Part shown: one piece after another, positions 9,266-17,406 of the stretch
Layout: each line of letters begins with the position of its first letter
Numbering within the stretch: the first letter of the stretch is position 1
Source: Acidobacteriaceae bacterium
GTDB lineage: Bacteria > Acidobacteriota > Terriglobia > Terriglobales > Acidobacteriaceae
NCBI GenBank assembly: GCA_003138975.1
Contig: PLHQ01000209.1
Coordinates: 39,394-87,019 of the forward strand
Length of the DNA stretch: 47,626 nt
Direction of reading: 5' to 3'
Made by a program: the position numbers and the translations under genes
The notes under the pieces: generated by a model
The model's input: the letters and a program-made list of their open reading frames with translations, nothing else
The model's database searches: none
What the model was told of the DNA's origin: nothing

Positions 9266-10378
9266 TCACAGCGTCCGCTTGAACAGCGGGATAGCGATTC
9301 CAAGGGTGATGGCCGCAAAGATCGAAAGGAACAGCATGTCTCCCCCCACCGCCGCTAAGGTGGTTTCTTTTAGCAGCAAACATTTGAAACCATCCACGGC
9401 GTAGGTGAATGGGTCAACTTTGGCGACCGCCCGCAACCACGGCGGAAACGCCTGGATGGGATAGATGGCGCCGCTAGGAAAAAACAGCAGCGTATTGAGA
9501 ATGCCAAACATCGCCCGCGGCACCAGTGGGTCGTCGATGCGCACCATGAGCAGAAACATCATAGTGTTGAAGGCGAGCGACGTCAGCACGATCATCACCA
9601 GCAGCCCCACCATCGTGACCGGATTAAAGATCGTACTCACACCCGAAATCAGCGCCCCGATCACGCAAATGATCACGCCCGTCATCACCGCCTTGATCGC
9701 CCCCGCCAGGTTGAGGCCCAACACGAGTTCGAGCTTGGTGATCGGCGTGACCAGGTAGCCTTCATGAACTCCGCGGGCCTTATCGTCGATATACAACATG
9801 CCGCCGCCGATCATCACGGAGACAAACATCGCCAAAGTGAGTGAGCCCGGCAGCAGATACTTCATGTATTCGATGTATGGGTAGAGTTCGACAATCTCAA
9901 GCGCAGTCTGTTGCAGGATGCGCGGCTCAACCGTGGGTTGGTTCAGCGAATTGACCAGGTCGGTCAGTTCCGACTCTAGCGCGGAGCTCATGAAGTTGTC
10001 GCTGTTATCCACGACTAGCGCGATCTGCGGATGGTTTTCCTCGTAAACGCGCCGCGAGAACTGGGGCGGGATGATCACTGCCCCATCGAGCTTGCCGTTG
10101 CGCACGTCCTCCATCGCATGTTTTTCGTTGTCGTAGTAAACCGGCACGAAGGTGCGAATGTTGGCACGCACGGAGTCGAAGGCTTCGCGAATGCGCAACG
10201 CCTGCGTCCCTCCGTCCTGATCGACAATGGCAAGTTTGGCATCGCGAATTTTGCCCCCAAACGCGTTGCCCAAAATGATCAACTGCACCAGGGGCATGAT
10301 CATTGACGCCATCATGAGCGCCGGCGAACGAAAGAACTTCCGCATTTCACGCTCGACGATCGCCATCATCCGGTTCAT
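9266..10378 (-). CDS. ABC-2 type transporter permease
   Basis: Membrane subunit of a drug/lipid-type ABC exporter, 370 residues. One helix is near the N-terminus (SPALMMASMIMPLVQLIILG). A large extracytoplasmic domain covers roughly residues 45-165, and five or so helices end the protein (for example YLLPGSLTLAMFVSVMIGGG and VGLLVMIVLTSLAFNTMMFLL). This is the YbhS/YbhR-like ABC-2 pattern. It starts 19 bases after the ATPase stop. The E. coli ybhGFSR set has two permease genes; here only one is present, so it probably forms a homodimer. Confidence 0.88.
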   Translation of the reverse strand: MNRMMAIVEREMRKFFRSPALMMASMIMPLVQLIILGNAFGGKIRDAKLAIVDQDGGTQALRIREAFDSVRANIRTFVPVYYDNEKHAMEDVRNGKLDGAVIIPPQFSRRVYEENHPQIALVVDNSDNFMSSALESELTDLVNSLNQPTVEPRILQQTALEIVELYPYIEYMKYLLPGSLTLAMFVSVMIGGGMLYIDDKARGVHEGYLVTPITKLELVLGLNLAGAIKAVMTGVIICVIGALISGVSTIFNPVTMVGLLVMIVLTSLAFNTMMFLLMVRIDDPLVPRAMFGILNTLLFFPSGAIYPIQAFPPWLRAVAKVDPFTYAVDGFKCLLLKETTLAAVGGDMLFLSIFAAITLGIAIPLFKRTL

Positions 10379-10397
10379 AGGTTCAACCCCGGGCAGT

Positions 10398-11450
10398 TCA
10401 TGGCCGCAACCCCGGGCTCTGCGGCATCACGAAGGCATATGCTTTCTGCAGTTCGTCGCGCAACTGCCTGCCGGTGTAATGCACGAATACGTCGTCCAAG
10501 GTCGTGTTCTGCACCGAGAGCGACTTCACCTCAACCCCGGCTTCAACCGCCATTTCCACCAGTTCAGTCGTGGTGCGCGAACCATTGCCAGTGAGCACTC
10601 GATACATGCCCGCTCCCTCGTGCTGCACGGACGTGACCTCGTCGAGCGTATGCAGGCGCTGCTCCCAATCCTCTGGAGGATCCTCAAACTGCGCTTCGAT
10701 CACGTTTGATCCGGGAACGCTGGCCTTCAAAGCCATGGGCGAGTCCAGCGCGACCAGTTTGCCGTGGTCAACGATTGCGATCCGATCGCAGAGCCGGTCG
10801 GCTTCATCCATGTAGTGCGTAGTAATAAGGATCGTTAGTTGCCGATGGCTCTTGATGTTGCCCAGCATCTCCCAAACGGCCACGCGTGAAACCGGATCCA
10901 ACCCGGTGGTGGGCTCATCGAGGAAAAAGATTTTTGGATGATGCACCAGCCCGCGAGCGATCTCCAATCGTCGCCGCATACCGCCAGAGAGCGTCTTGGT
11001 CTGCGCATCGCGCCACTTGGTTAAATCCACCAGGCCGAGCAACTCGTCGATTGAGCGCTTTCTTTCTTTCGCCGGCACGTCGTAGAGCTTGGCGTAGATG
11101 TTCAAATTCTCTTCCACCGTGAGATCGAGATCGCTGGTCAGCGCCTGCGGGATCACGCCAATCATCCGTCGCGCCGCGTTTGGTTCTTTTGCGACATCGT
11201 GCCCCGCAACCCATGCCGTCCCCGAAGTGATTGGAATCAGAGTCGTCATCATGCGGATCAGGGTCGACTTTCCCGCGCCATTCGGGCCGAGCAAGCCGAA
11301 GATTTCGCCTTCTTTCACATTGAATGAGACATCGTCCACGGCAATGAAGTCGCCGTACTTCTTGACAATGTGCTGCACTTCGATTGCATAGGGAGTATCA
11401 TCCGCAGCCGTAGAGGAGCCGCTCGTTTTAGCGTTTGCATCGACCGTCAT
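10398..11450 (-). CDS. ABC transporter ATP-binding protein
   Basis: ATPase of the efflux system, 350 residues from the ATG at 11450, which overlaps the hlyD stop by 4 bases. The frame stays open much further upstream, but that part only shadows hlyD. Walker A is GLLGPNGAGKSTLIRMM, the signature is LSGGMRRRLEIARGL, Walker B is KIFFLDEPTTGLDP, and the switch His is in ILITTHYMDEADRL. A C-terminal extension of about 95 residues is of the DrrA/NatA type. It contains one nucleotide-binding domain, unlike the double-domain E. coli YbhF. Confidence 0.92.
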   Translation of the reverse strand: MTVDANAKTSGSSTAADDTPYAIEVQHIVKKYGDFIAVDDVSFNVKEGEIFGLLGPNGAGKSTLIRMMTTLIPITSGTAWVAGHDVAKEPNAARRMIGVIPQALTSDLDLTVEENLNIYAKLYDVPAKERKRSIDELLGLVDLTKWRDAQTKTLSGGMRRRLEIARGLVHHPKIFFLDEPTTGLDPVSRVAVWEMLGNIKSHRQLTILITTHYMDEADRLCDRIAIVDHGKLVALDSPMALKASVPGSNVIEAQFEDPPEDWEQRLHTLDEVTSVQHEGAGMYRVLTGNGSRTTTELVEMAVEAGVEVKSLSVQNTTLDDVFVHYTGRQLRDELQKAYAFVMPQSPGLRP

Positions 11451-12547
11451 GGCTGCCCCGCTGCCGCCGCGCTTTGCGAATTGCTCTCGCCCTTCATCTG
11501 CGCTGGCGAAACCAGCACTTCGGCCGTCATCCCCGGTACGAATGCGCCTTTCGGATTGTCGAGCCGAACCTTCAACACGATGGTCTTGATGTCCCGCTTG
11601 CGGCGGCTCACATCGCGCTGTGTAGCAAAATCGCCTTCCACTCCTTTGAAGAAAACCTTGCCACTGGTGATCGTTCCTCCGGGCAGACGCACGCGCATCA
11701 CATCTCCGTAACCGATGTGGTCCGCATAGGTTTCCGGGATAGCGGCTCTTACCCACGTGTCTGTCAGATCGACAATGGTCACAATGGGCGCACCGATGTT
11801 GACCACTTCTCCCTGCCGCGCCGCACGCACCGAAACTGTGCCGGTAACAGGCGCATAGACATTGGTGTAGCCCAACCGCACGGCAGCTTGATTTTTCTGA
11901 GCGACGGCATTCTTGAGATCAGCCTCAGTCGATTGAACAGTACTTTTCGCTGCATTGGCTTGCTGCGTGCGCGCAATAGCCGAGTTCAGGTCCGCTTCCG
12001 CCGCCTTCACTAATTCCTGTTGCGCCTGCGCGGTCGCCTGCGCGGCCTGCAAGTTGGTCTCAGCCTGAACGCGATCCTGATCTGACTGGACACCAGCCTT
12101 GGCCAATTCGATCATGCGCCGGCTGTCGCTTTCCGTGCGATCGAGCGCAGCCTTTGCCTGTAGAAGTTGCGCCTTGGCTGAAGAGAGCTTGGCCCGAGCA
12201 TTGGCGACGTCGCTAGAAGTTGAGCCAGAGGTGGATAGTTCGGTGTGCTGCATCTCCGCTACTTTGTGCTGCAAGCTTGCGATGTTTGCCGCAGCCGCGG
12301 CTTCCTGCGTCTGCAACTCGGAGGGATCGAGCACGGCGATCAGGTCTCCGGCCTTCACCGGAGTGCCTTCATCCACCAGCAACCGCTGGATGCGGCCTTC
12401 CACCTGTGCGCTGACAATTACCTGATTCGAATCGACCGTGCCGATGAGCACCAAGTCTTTGGAATGGTCAGCGGAGAAGGCATAGTAGATAACCGCGATC
12501 ACGAAGATGATCCCGAGAAGAATGAAAAAGCGGTTGCGAGCACTCAT
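11447..12547 (-). CDS. HlyD/EmrA-type membrane fusion protein
   Basis: Periplasmic adaptor of the exporter, 366 residues. An N-terminal membrane anchor (FFILLGIIFVIAVIYYAF) is followed by a biotinyl-lipoyl half-motif (VEGRIQRLLVDEGTPVKAGD). Next come a long coiled-coil hairpin at about residues 80-210, rich in Ala, Gln and Glu, then the second lipoyl half (VRLGYTNVYAPVTGTVSVRA) and a beta-barrel domain. Both ends overlap neighbouring genes by 4 bases (tetR upstream, ATPase downstream). The order TetR-HlyD-ATPase-permease matches the E. coli cecR-ybhGFSR arrangement. Confidence 0.92.
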   Translation of the reverse strand: MSARNRFFILLGIIFVIAVIYYAFSADHSKDLVLIGTVDSNQVIVSAQVEGRIQRLLVDEGTPVKAGDLIAVLDPSELQTQEAAAAANIASLQHKVAEMQHTELSTSGSTSSDVANARAKLSSAKAQLLQAKAALDRTESDSRRMIELAKAGVQSDQDRVQAETNLQAAQATAQAQQELVKAAEADLNSAIARTQQANAAKSTVQSTEADLKNAVAQKNQAAVRLGYTNVYAPVTGTVSVRAARQGEVVNIGAPIVTIVDLTDTWVRAAIPETYADHIGYGDVMRVRLPGGTITSGKVFFKGVEGDFATQRDVSRRKRDIKTIVLKVRLDNPKGAFVPGMTAEVLVSPAQMKGESNSQSAAAAGQP

Positions 12548-13236
12548 TTGTGTACTCCTGGTGCGCCGCTGGCACCGGGCAGAAACAGCGCCGCAGAAAT
12601 AAAATCGAGAACTGCGGCTCGCCGTTCGGCGATACGCTGGGGTGCTAGCGGGTTGAAGTGGACGATCCGGTGCATCACCGGCGCGCTGCTGAAATAGAAA
12701 ACGATCATGGAGATCATCGAAGGAACGAAATGCGCCGGGTCCACCTTGCGGAATTCGCCTTCCGCGATTCCTTTGCGCAACAGTTCCCCCACCCGCCGGT
12801 AGATCGGTTGAAAGTAAGTCTTGACCAGTCTGTCGATATGCACCGAGTTGCCCTCGCGCGCCCGCATCATCTCGCGCTGCATCAGTTTGGGATAAATCTG
12901 GTTTGAAGCAATGAAGTCGAAATATGCGCCTGCGTAAGCCATGATCTTTTCGCGCGGCGGCAGGTCGCTGTCGAGCACGTGAAAGACCTTTGCCTTCATC
13001 CCGGAAAACGCGTTGTCGAGCACTGCGCCGTAGAGCGTTTCCTTGTCCTTAAAGTAGTAATACAGCAGCGCCTTGTTGACCCGCGCCTCGCGCGCAATGG
13101 CGTCAGTGCGCGCTCCGGCAATCCCGTGCTCGGCAAACTCTTGTGCCGCAGCCTGCAGAATGGCGGCGCGGCTCTCCTCCGGCTGCCCGCGAGAACCCAT
13201 GCGAGGGTGACGACGATGGCGGAAGAGTTGGGCCAT
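12544..13236 (-). CDS. TetR/AcrR-family repressor of the ABC efflux operon
   Basis: A 230-residue regulator. The helix-turn-helix is at about residues 35-65 (IAGARTDAIAREARVNKALLYYYF followed by KDKETLYGAVLD). The C-terminal ligand domain resembles the CecR/YbiH group (MAYAGAYFDFIASNQIYPKL). An ATG at codon 13 (MGSRGQPEESR) is an alternative start that would fit the family's usual N-terminus. It is first in the operon and overlaps hlyD by 4 bases, so it very likely represses its own operon through the palindrome at 13245-13254. Confidence 0.9.
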   Translation of the reverse strand: MAQLFRHRRHPRMGSRGQPEESRAAILQAAAQEFAEHGIAGARTDAIAREARVNKALLYYYFKDKETLYGAVLDNAFSGMKAKVFHVLDSDLPPREKIMAYAGAYFDFIASNQIYPKLMQREMMRAREGNSVHIDRLVKTYFQPIYRRVGELLRKGIAEGEFRKVDPAHFVPSMISMIVFYFSSAPVMHRIVHFNPLAPQRIAERRAAVLDFISAALFLPGASGAPGVHK

Positions 13237-13240
13237 GGCT

Positions 13241-13260
13241 TAATTAACTAGTTAGTTAGA
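13241..13260. promoter_or_regulatory. Palindromic operator upstream of the tetR-hlyD-ABC operon
   Basis: A 10-base perfect palindrome TAACTAGTTA (13245-13254) lies in an AT-rich stretch that also holds TTAATTAA and a further GTTAG direct repeat. It is 9 bases upstream of the tetR ATG. Nothing else in this GC-rich neighbourhood resembles it. It is a likely TetR-family binding site covering the promoter. Confidence 0.55.
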
Positions 13261-13326
13261 TTAAGTATACGAGGATTGGGGCAGGGATTGCAAGTCAAAG
13301 TGAATCCGGAAGATTGGAGGTTGCGG

Positions 13327-13608
13327 TTACCGCGCCCCGCCCGCGATCGAAGGCACGAGCAGGACTTCATCCCCATCCTGGAAGGCATAACCCGGCCCAC
13401 CCAGAAAGCGGATGTCTTCCTCGTTCACATAAATATTGAGAAAGCGGCGCACCTGTCCAGCCTCGTCGCGCAGATGGGGCTTCAGGTCCGGAAACTTCTC
13501 ATCGAGGGCGGAGAACAGTTCTCCCAGGTTCGTGGCCGAACACGCGAGTGAGCTTACGCCCGCGGTGTGCCGCCGCAACGCGGTCGGAATTTGTACTGTG
13601 ATTGCCAT
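13327..13608 (-). CDS. MoaD/ThiS-family ubiquitin-like sulfur carrier with a Gly-Gly-Ala-Arg tail
   Basis: A 93-residue beta-grasp protein (ITVQIPTALRRHT; FLNIYVNEEDIRFLGG; GDEVLLVPSIAGGAR). Carriers of this family are activated at a C-terminal Gly-Gly and hold sulfur as a thiocarboxylate. Here two residues (Ala-Arg) follow the Gly-Gly, so processing would be needed first. Known parallels are the HcyS-Ala precursor of Wolinella and tailed carriers trimmed by JAMM proteases. AGGAGG, 5 bases before the ATG, overlaps the region of the thrC stop 12 bases upstream, so the gene is translationally tied to the threonine synthase-like gene and lies under the same SAM riboswitch. No other molybdopterin or thiamin genes are near, so a role as MoaD or ThiS proper is unlikely. 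Confidence 0.85.
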   Translation of the reverse strand: MAITVQIPTALRRHTAGVSSLACSATNLGELFSALDEKFPDLKPHLRDEAGQVRRFLNIYVNEEDIRFLGGPGYAFQDGDEVLLVPSIAGGAR

Positions 13609-13620
13609 CGTATGCCTCCT

Positions 13621-14937
13621 CTATGCGCCCACAGTGGCCGCCGCTTCTTTCCCGACCTCGACAGTGTCCAGCGTTTCGTGCAGATACTTTTCGAATTCGG
13701 CCAGCTTGGGTGCAATCGGTCTCTCGATCTCATATACGCCAGCGAGCACATCCGTCGTCTTCAAGCCGTTGCCGGTAATGCACAACACGGTCGTTTCCTC
13801 GGGCAGGATGCGGTCCTGGCGATAGAGCTTGCCTGCACTACCCACGGTCACGCCGCCGGCGGTTTCGGTAAAAATGCCTTCAGTTTCCGCCAGCAGACGT
13901 ATCGAATCGATCACTTCGGGATCACTCACGTCCTCGCTCCATCCGCCGCTGTGCTTGATGGTCTTGATGGCATAGTGCCCGTCGGCGGGATTGCCAATGG
14001 CGAGCGAACGCGCGATGGTGGTCGGTTTTTGCGGGTCGATCTCAGCGCTGCCGGTCTTCACCGCCGTAGAAATCGGTGAGCACCCGGTAGCCTGCGCTCC
14101 AAAAAACTTCACTGGCTTCTCTTCGACTAACCCCAGCTTGATCAGTTCGTCGAACGCCTTCTTGACCTTCGTGATCAAAGACCCGCCAGCCATGGGAATT
14201 ACTACGTTGTCAGGCAGCCGCCAGCCCAGTTGCTCCGCGATTTCGAAGCCGACGGTCTTCGAGCCCTCGGCGTAGTAGGGCCGCAAGTTGACATTGACGA
14301 AACCCCAGCGCTGCTGTTCGGCAATCTGCGAGCACAGGCGGTTCACCTGGTCGTAGTTTCCCGCGATGCGGACTACATTCGCGCCGAAAACTTGCGTGCC
14401 GAGAATCTTCGCTGGCTCGAGATCGGACGGAATAAATATCCAAGCCGTGAGACCGAGGCGCGCTGCGTGCGCCGCCACCGCGTTAGCCAAGTTTCCGGTT
14501 GAAGAACAAGCGACCGTATCAAAGCCGAAAGCCTGCGCCTGTGCCAGCGCCACGGCAACCACGCGATCCTTGAAGCTCAGAGTCGGCAGACATACGGCGT
14601 CATTCTTGATGTAGAGATTCTGCGCGGCAGTTTTCGCATCACTCTTATTGCCAGCTAGGCGCGCAGCCAGACGCGGCGCCTGACAGAGCGGCGTAAATCC
14701 GACTGGCAGTCGGGGCTCAAAGCCCGCCGGCAAAGGCAGCAATTCGGAATAGCGCCACATGTTCGGCGGCCGTTGCGAAATTCGCTCACGGCTGAACGTT
14801 CCTTGGGCTACTGCGTCCCTGATCGCATCATAGTCGTAGGTAATTTCCAGAGGAGAGAAGCACTCGTCACAGATCGAGCGGGGCTGGTTTCCCCAGCTTC
14901 GGCCGCATTCCCGGCAGCGCAGTTCGTATTGAGCCAT
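13621..14937 (-). CDS. thrC: Threonine synthase-like PLP enzyme under SAM riboswitch control
   Basis: Fold-type II PLP enzyme, 438 residues from the ATG at 14937 (a TTG at 15000 is in frame but lies in the leader). The N-terminus has a zinc-ribbon (Cys8, Cys11, Cys23, Cys26: CRECG and CDECF). The PLP lysine is Lys123 in PTLSFKDRVV; classical threonine synthases have a Gly directly before SFKDR where this has Leu. The phosphate-binding loop is ACSSTGNLANAVAAHAA. Threonine synthase converts O-phosphohomoserine to threonine. The upstream SAM-I riboswitch and coupled MoaD-like gene suggest that this subfamily may instead use O-phosphohomoserine for sulfur transfer to homocysteine (inference). The plain threonine synthase call remains the default. 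Confidence 0.85.
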   Translation of the reverse strand: MAQYELRCRECGRSWGNQPRSICDECFSPLEITYDYDAIRDAVAQGTFSRERISQRPPNMWRYSELLPLPAGFEPRLPVGFTPLCQAPRLAARLAGNKSDAKTAAQNLYIKNDAVCLPTLSFKDRVVAVALAQAQAFGFDTVACSSTGNLANAVAAHAARLGLTAWIFIPSDLEPAKILGTQVFGANVVRIAGNYDQVNRLCSQIAEQQRWGFVNVNLRPYYAEGSKTVGFEIAEQLGWRLPDNVVIPMAGGSLITKVKKAFDELIKLGLVEEKPVKFFGAQATGCSPISTAVKTGSAEIDPQKPTTIARSLAIGNPADGHYAIKTIKHSGGWSEDVSDPEVIDSIRLLAETEGIFTETAGGVTVGSAGKLYRQDRILPEETTVLCITGNGLKTTDVLAGVYEIERPIAPKLAEFEKYLHETLDTVEVGKEAAATVGA

Positions 14938-15011
14938 TTGGCTACTCGCTTTCTTTGGCAGCAGCGAATAGCTGGGGACGAGCCGGGAAAAAGTGCCCAA
15001 AAGAGAAAAGG

Positions 15012-15039
15012 CCTCTTTTCCAGGAAATAGGAAAAGAGG
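15012..15039 (-). terminator. Intrinsic terminator of the SAM riboswitch
   Basis: Perfect 10-base stem CCTCTTTTCC/GGAAAAGAGG (arms 15012-15021 and 15030-15039) with an 8-base loop. On the minus strand it is followed by the pyrimidine-rich CCTTTTCTCTTTT. It lies 36 bases downstream of the aptamer and 74 bases before thrC. A segment between aptamer and terminator (GCATTCCGAT) can pair, with one bulge, with TTCGGATGC at the end of P1, which would serve as the antiterminator. Confidence 0.75.
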
Positions 15040-15075
15040 TTATCGGAATGCAAATACAAATAAGCTTCGCATCCG

Positions 15076-15191
15076 AATCTCATGTTCCCCGTTTCCGGGC
15101 GGGAGTTGGCACCTGGCGGTCGGGATATATGATCCCGATCCGGTTGCCGTGGCGTCATAGGGCTCGTCCCTCAGCCACTCTGCATGAAATT
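15076..15191 (-). promoter_or_regulatory. SAM-I (S-box) riboswitch aptamer
   Basis: Read on the minus strand, all parts of the SAM-I aptamer are present. P1 is AATTTCATG with CATGAGATT (15183-15191 and 15076-15084, one G-U pair). The P2 core is AGAGTGGCTGAGGGA then CGAGCCCTATGACGCCAC, with GTGGC/GCCAC pairing. GGCAACC lies at 15142-15148. P3 is TCGGGAT/ATCCCGA (15120-15138). GGTGCCAA lies at 15106-15113. P4 is CCCG-GAAA-CGGG (15088-15099). A separate 7-base hairpin (15195-15214) precedes it. SAM binding should hold P1 closed and allow the terminator at 15012-15039 to form, switching off thrC and the carrier gene. Confidence 0.94.
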
Positions 15192-15225
15192 CCGGTTTGC
15201 CCCGAAAGGCAAACTTGTCCTTATG

Positions 15226-15254
15226 ATGCTACACATCCGAATGTGGATCGTCAA
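15226..15254 (-). promoter_or_regulatory. Sigma-70-like promoter of the riboswitch-thrC-moaD-like operon
   Basis: On the minus strand TTGACG (15249-15254) and TAGCAT (15226-15231) are separated by exactly 17 bases. Transcription would begin near 15219, about 28 bases before the first base of P1. The position just upstream of the riboswitch supports it. Confidence 0.65.
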
Positions 15255-15328
15255 GAGGCCAGCGTATCGCGGCTTGGGCCAGTTGTTCCGAACGCTCTCC
15301 ATCAGTACACTCTGTTCGCGAGGTGTAC

Positions 15329-17329
15329 ATGGGCAAGATGGGAAAGCATTTTGGGCGTTTAACACTGGGTTCGAAACAAGCAATTTTTTGTTTGCGCAGC
15401 GTCGTCGTTCTGTCGCTTGTGAGCAGCCTCCTCCTATTTCTTGAATTATGTTCCGCTCAGACCCTCGGTTTGCCCAGCGAGACACCGGCTACGTTCACGC
15501 CTGTCACGTCGAGCTTTGACCACATCAAGCGCGATGTGATGATCCCGATGCGCGACGGAGTAAAACTGCACACCGTCATCGTTCTGCCCAAAGGCGCAAA
15601 GAACGCGCCGATCCTATTGACGCGAACCCCTTACAGCGCGACTGCACAAACCAGTCATGCCGATAGCTCGCACCTCGGTCCGATCCTGAGTGGCTATGAC
15701 AATGCGACCGACGCGATCGTCGAAGGTGGCTATATCCGCGTGGTGCAGGATGTTCGCGGAAAGTATGGCTCTGAGGGCGACTATGTGATGACCCGCCCGC
15801 TGCACGGGCCGCTAAACCCTACGCCGGTCGATCACTCCACCGACACGTATGACACTATCGACTGGCTGGTCAAGAATGTCCCAGAAAGCAATGGCAAAGT
15901 TGGCATCCTCGGCATTTCCTACGACGGTTTCACCACCCTGATGGCATTGGTCAACCCGCATCCGGCCTTGAAAGTCGCGGTGCCCATGAATCCCATGGTC
16001 GATGGCTGGATGGGCGACGACTGGTTTCACAACGGCGCTTTCCGCGAACAGAATATGAATTACATCTACCAGCAGGAGGCCACGCGTGCGTCGGAAGAAA
16101 AATGGTGGACGAACCACTTTGACGACTACGACGTTTTCATGGAGGCCGGCTCAGCCGGTGAACTCGGTCGTCGCCACGGACTAGATCAAGTCGGCTTCTG
16201 GCGCAAACTTCTTGATCATCCGAGTTACGATTCCTGGTGGCAAGAACAAGCGATGGACCGCATTCTCGCCGCTCAGCCTCTGAAAGTGCCCACCATGCTG
16301 GTCGACAGCCTGTGGGATCAGGAAGATATCTACGGGGCACCCGCGGCCTACAAAGCGCTCAAAGCAAAAGACGCCAACAACGATAAGCTATTTCTGGTGC
16401 TCGGCCCCTGGCATCACGGCCAGGAAATTGGCGATGGCAGCTCGCTTGGAGCACTAAAGTTTAATAGCGATACCGGGCTCTATTTCCGGCAGGAAATTCT
16501 GCGGCCCTTCCTGGATCAATATCTCAAAGACGGCGCGCCTAAGGCCGACATCGCGCCCGTTACCGCTTTTGAAACCGGAACGAACACGTGGCGTCGACTG
16601 CCCTCGTGGCCAGCTGGCTGCGCAAGTGGCTGCACCGTTCAACCAACGCCACTCTATCTCAACGCCGGTCTGAAGCTTAGTTTGGCCGCTCCCAAGCCGG
16701 GCGACGCGGCGTTCGACGAATATATTTCCGACCCCGCCAAACCCGTACCTTTCCGCCGGCGTCCCATTCAACCCATTGGATACGGCGATCGCTTCACTTG
16801 GGCGGAGTGGCTGGTCGACGACCAGCGCGAAGCTTCTGGCCGTCCAGATGTCGCGGTGTTCACCTCCGACGTGCTTACCGCACCCATGAAGATCAGCGGA
16901 CAGCCGGTTTCCAATCTCGTAGCCTCGACCAACGGCACGGACTCTGATTGGGTGGTCAAGTTGATCGACGTATATCCCGACGAAGTGGCCGGCGACGCCG
17001 CTATGGGCGGCTATCAGTTAATGATTTCCGCCGACATCTTCCGCGGCCGTTATCGCGAAAGCCTGGAGACCGCTAGGCCCATCGCCCCGGGCCAGCCGCT
17101 GCTCTATCGCTTCAACCTTCCCACGGCAAACCACGTCTTCCTGCCCGGCCACCGCATCATGGTGCAGATTCAATCCAGCTGGTTCCCGCTGTACGACCGC
17201 AATCCGCAAACTTTCGTTCCCAACATCTTCTGGGCAAAGCCGGACGACTACCGCAAAGCTGCACAGCGCGTGTATCACACGCCCGCCCAAGCCAGTTTTA
17301 TCGAGCTGCCTCTGGTGAGGACGCCGTAG
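15329..17329 (+). CDS. Secreted CocE/NonD-family hydrolase (S15 peptidase-like)
   Basis: An alpha/beta hydrolase of the X-Pro dipeptidyl-peptidase/cocaine esterase family, about 666 residues. A long signal peptide (core VVVLSLVSSLLLFLELCSA) points to export. The domain starts with RDVMIPMRDGVKLHTVIVLP. The nucleophile is about Ser197 in GILGISYDGF, the acid is in MLVDSLWDQEDIYGA, and the His is in LVLGPWHHGQEIGDG. The C-terminal jelly-roll domain (PADIFRGRYRESLE-like segment, HRIMVQIQSSWFP) is typical. Members cleave proline-containing peptides, glutaryl-7-ACA-like amides or esters; the substrate is not predictable. The ATG at 15329 has GAGGTG close upstream; a GTG at 15323 and an ATG at 15338 are alternatives. 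Confidence 0.88.
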   Translation: MGKMGKHFGRLTLGSKQAIFCLRSVVVLSLVSSLLLFLELCSAQTLGLPSETPATFTPVTSSFDHIKRDVMIPMRDGVKLHTVIVLPKGAKNAPILLTRTPYSATAQTSHADSSHLGPILSGYDNATDAIVEGGYIRVVQDVRGKYGSEGDYVMTRPLHGPLNPTPVDHSTDTYDTIDWLVKNVPESNGKVGILGISYDGFTTLMALVNPHPALKVAVPMNPMVDGWMGDDWFHNGAFREQNMNYIYQQEATRASEEKWWTNHFDDYDVFMEAGSAGELGRRHGLDQVGFWRKLLDHPSYDSWWQEQAMDRILAAQPLKVPTMLVDSLWDQEDIYGAPAAYKALKAKDANNDKLFLVLGPWHHGQEIGDGSSLGALKFNSDTGLYFRQEILRPFLDQYLKDGAPKADIAPVTAFETGTNTWRRLPSWPAGCASGCTVQPTPLYLNAGLKLSLAAPKPGDAAFDEYISDPAKPVPFRRRPIQPIGYGDRFTWAEWLVDDQREASGRPDVAVFTSDVLTAPMKISGQPVSNLVASTNGTDSDWVVKLIDVYPDEVAGDAAMGGYQLMISADIFRGRYRESLETARPIAPGQPLLYRFNLPTANHVFLPGHRIMVQIQSSWFPLYDRNPQTFVPNIFWAKPDDYRKAAQRVYHTPAQASFIELPLVRTP

Positions 17330-17378
17330 GAGTCCGAACGATTCCCAGCCGTGGCGAGGGTTTATTATTCAGTAAAAC

Positions 17379-17395
17379 GCCGGCTAAATTCCGGC
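17379..17395 (-). terminator. Weak hairpin in the convergent gap after ddl
   Basis: Inverted repeat GCCGG/CCGGC with a 7-base loop. On the minus strand it is followed by GTTTTAC. It lies 12 bases beyond the ddl stop, between convergent genes. The stem is short and the T-run poor, so it is only a candidate terminator. Confidence 0.3.
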
Positions 17396-17406
17396 AATCG
17401 GCAACG

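Noticed and set aside
11451-11756. The upstream extension of the ABC ATPase frame
   Set aside because: It overlaps hlyD completely, and the normal ATG at 11450 overlaps the hlyD stop by 4 bases.
14938-15000. TTG start for threonine synthase at 15000
   Set aside because: It would lie just past the riboswitch terminator and add 21 residues not expected before the zinc ribbon; the ATG at 14937 fits the family.
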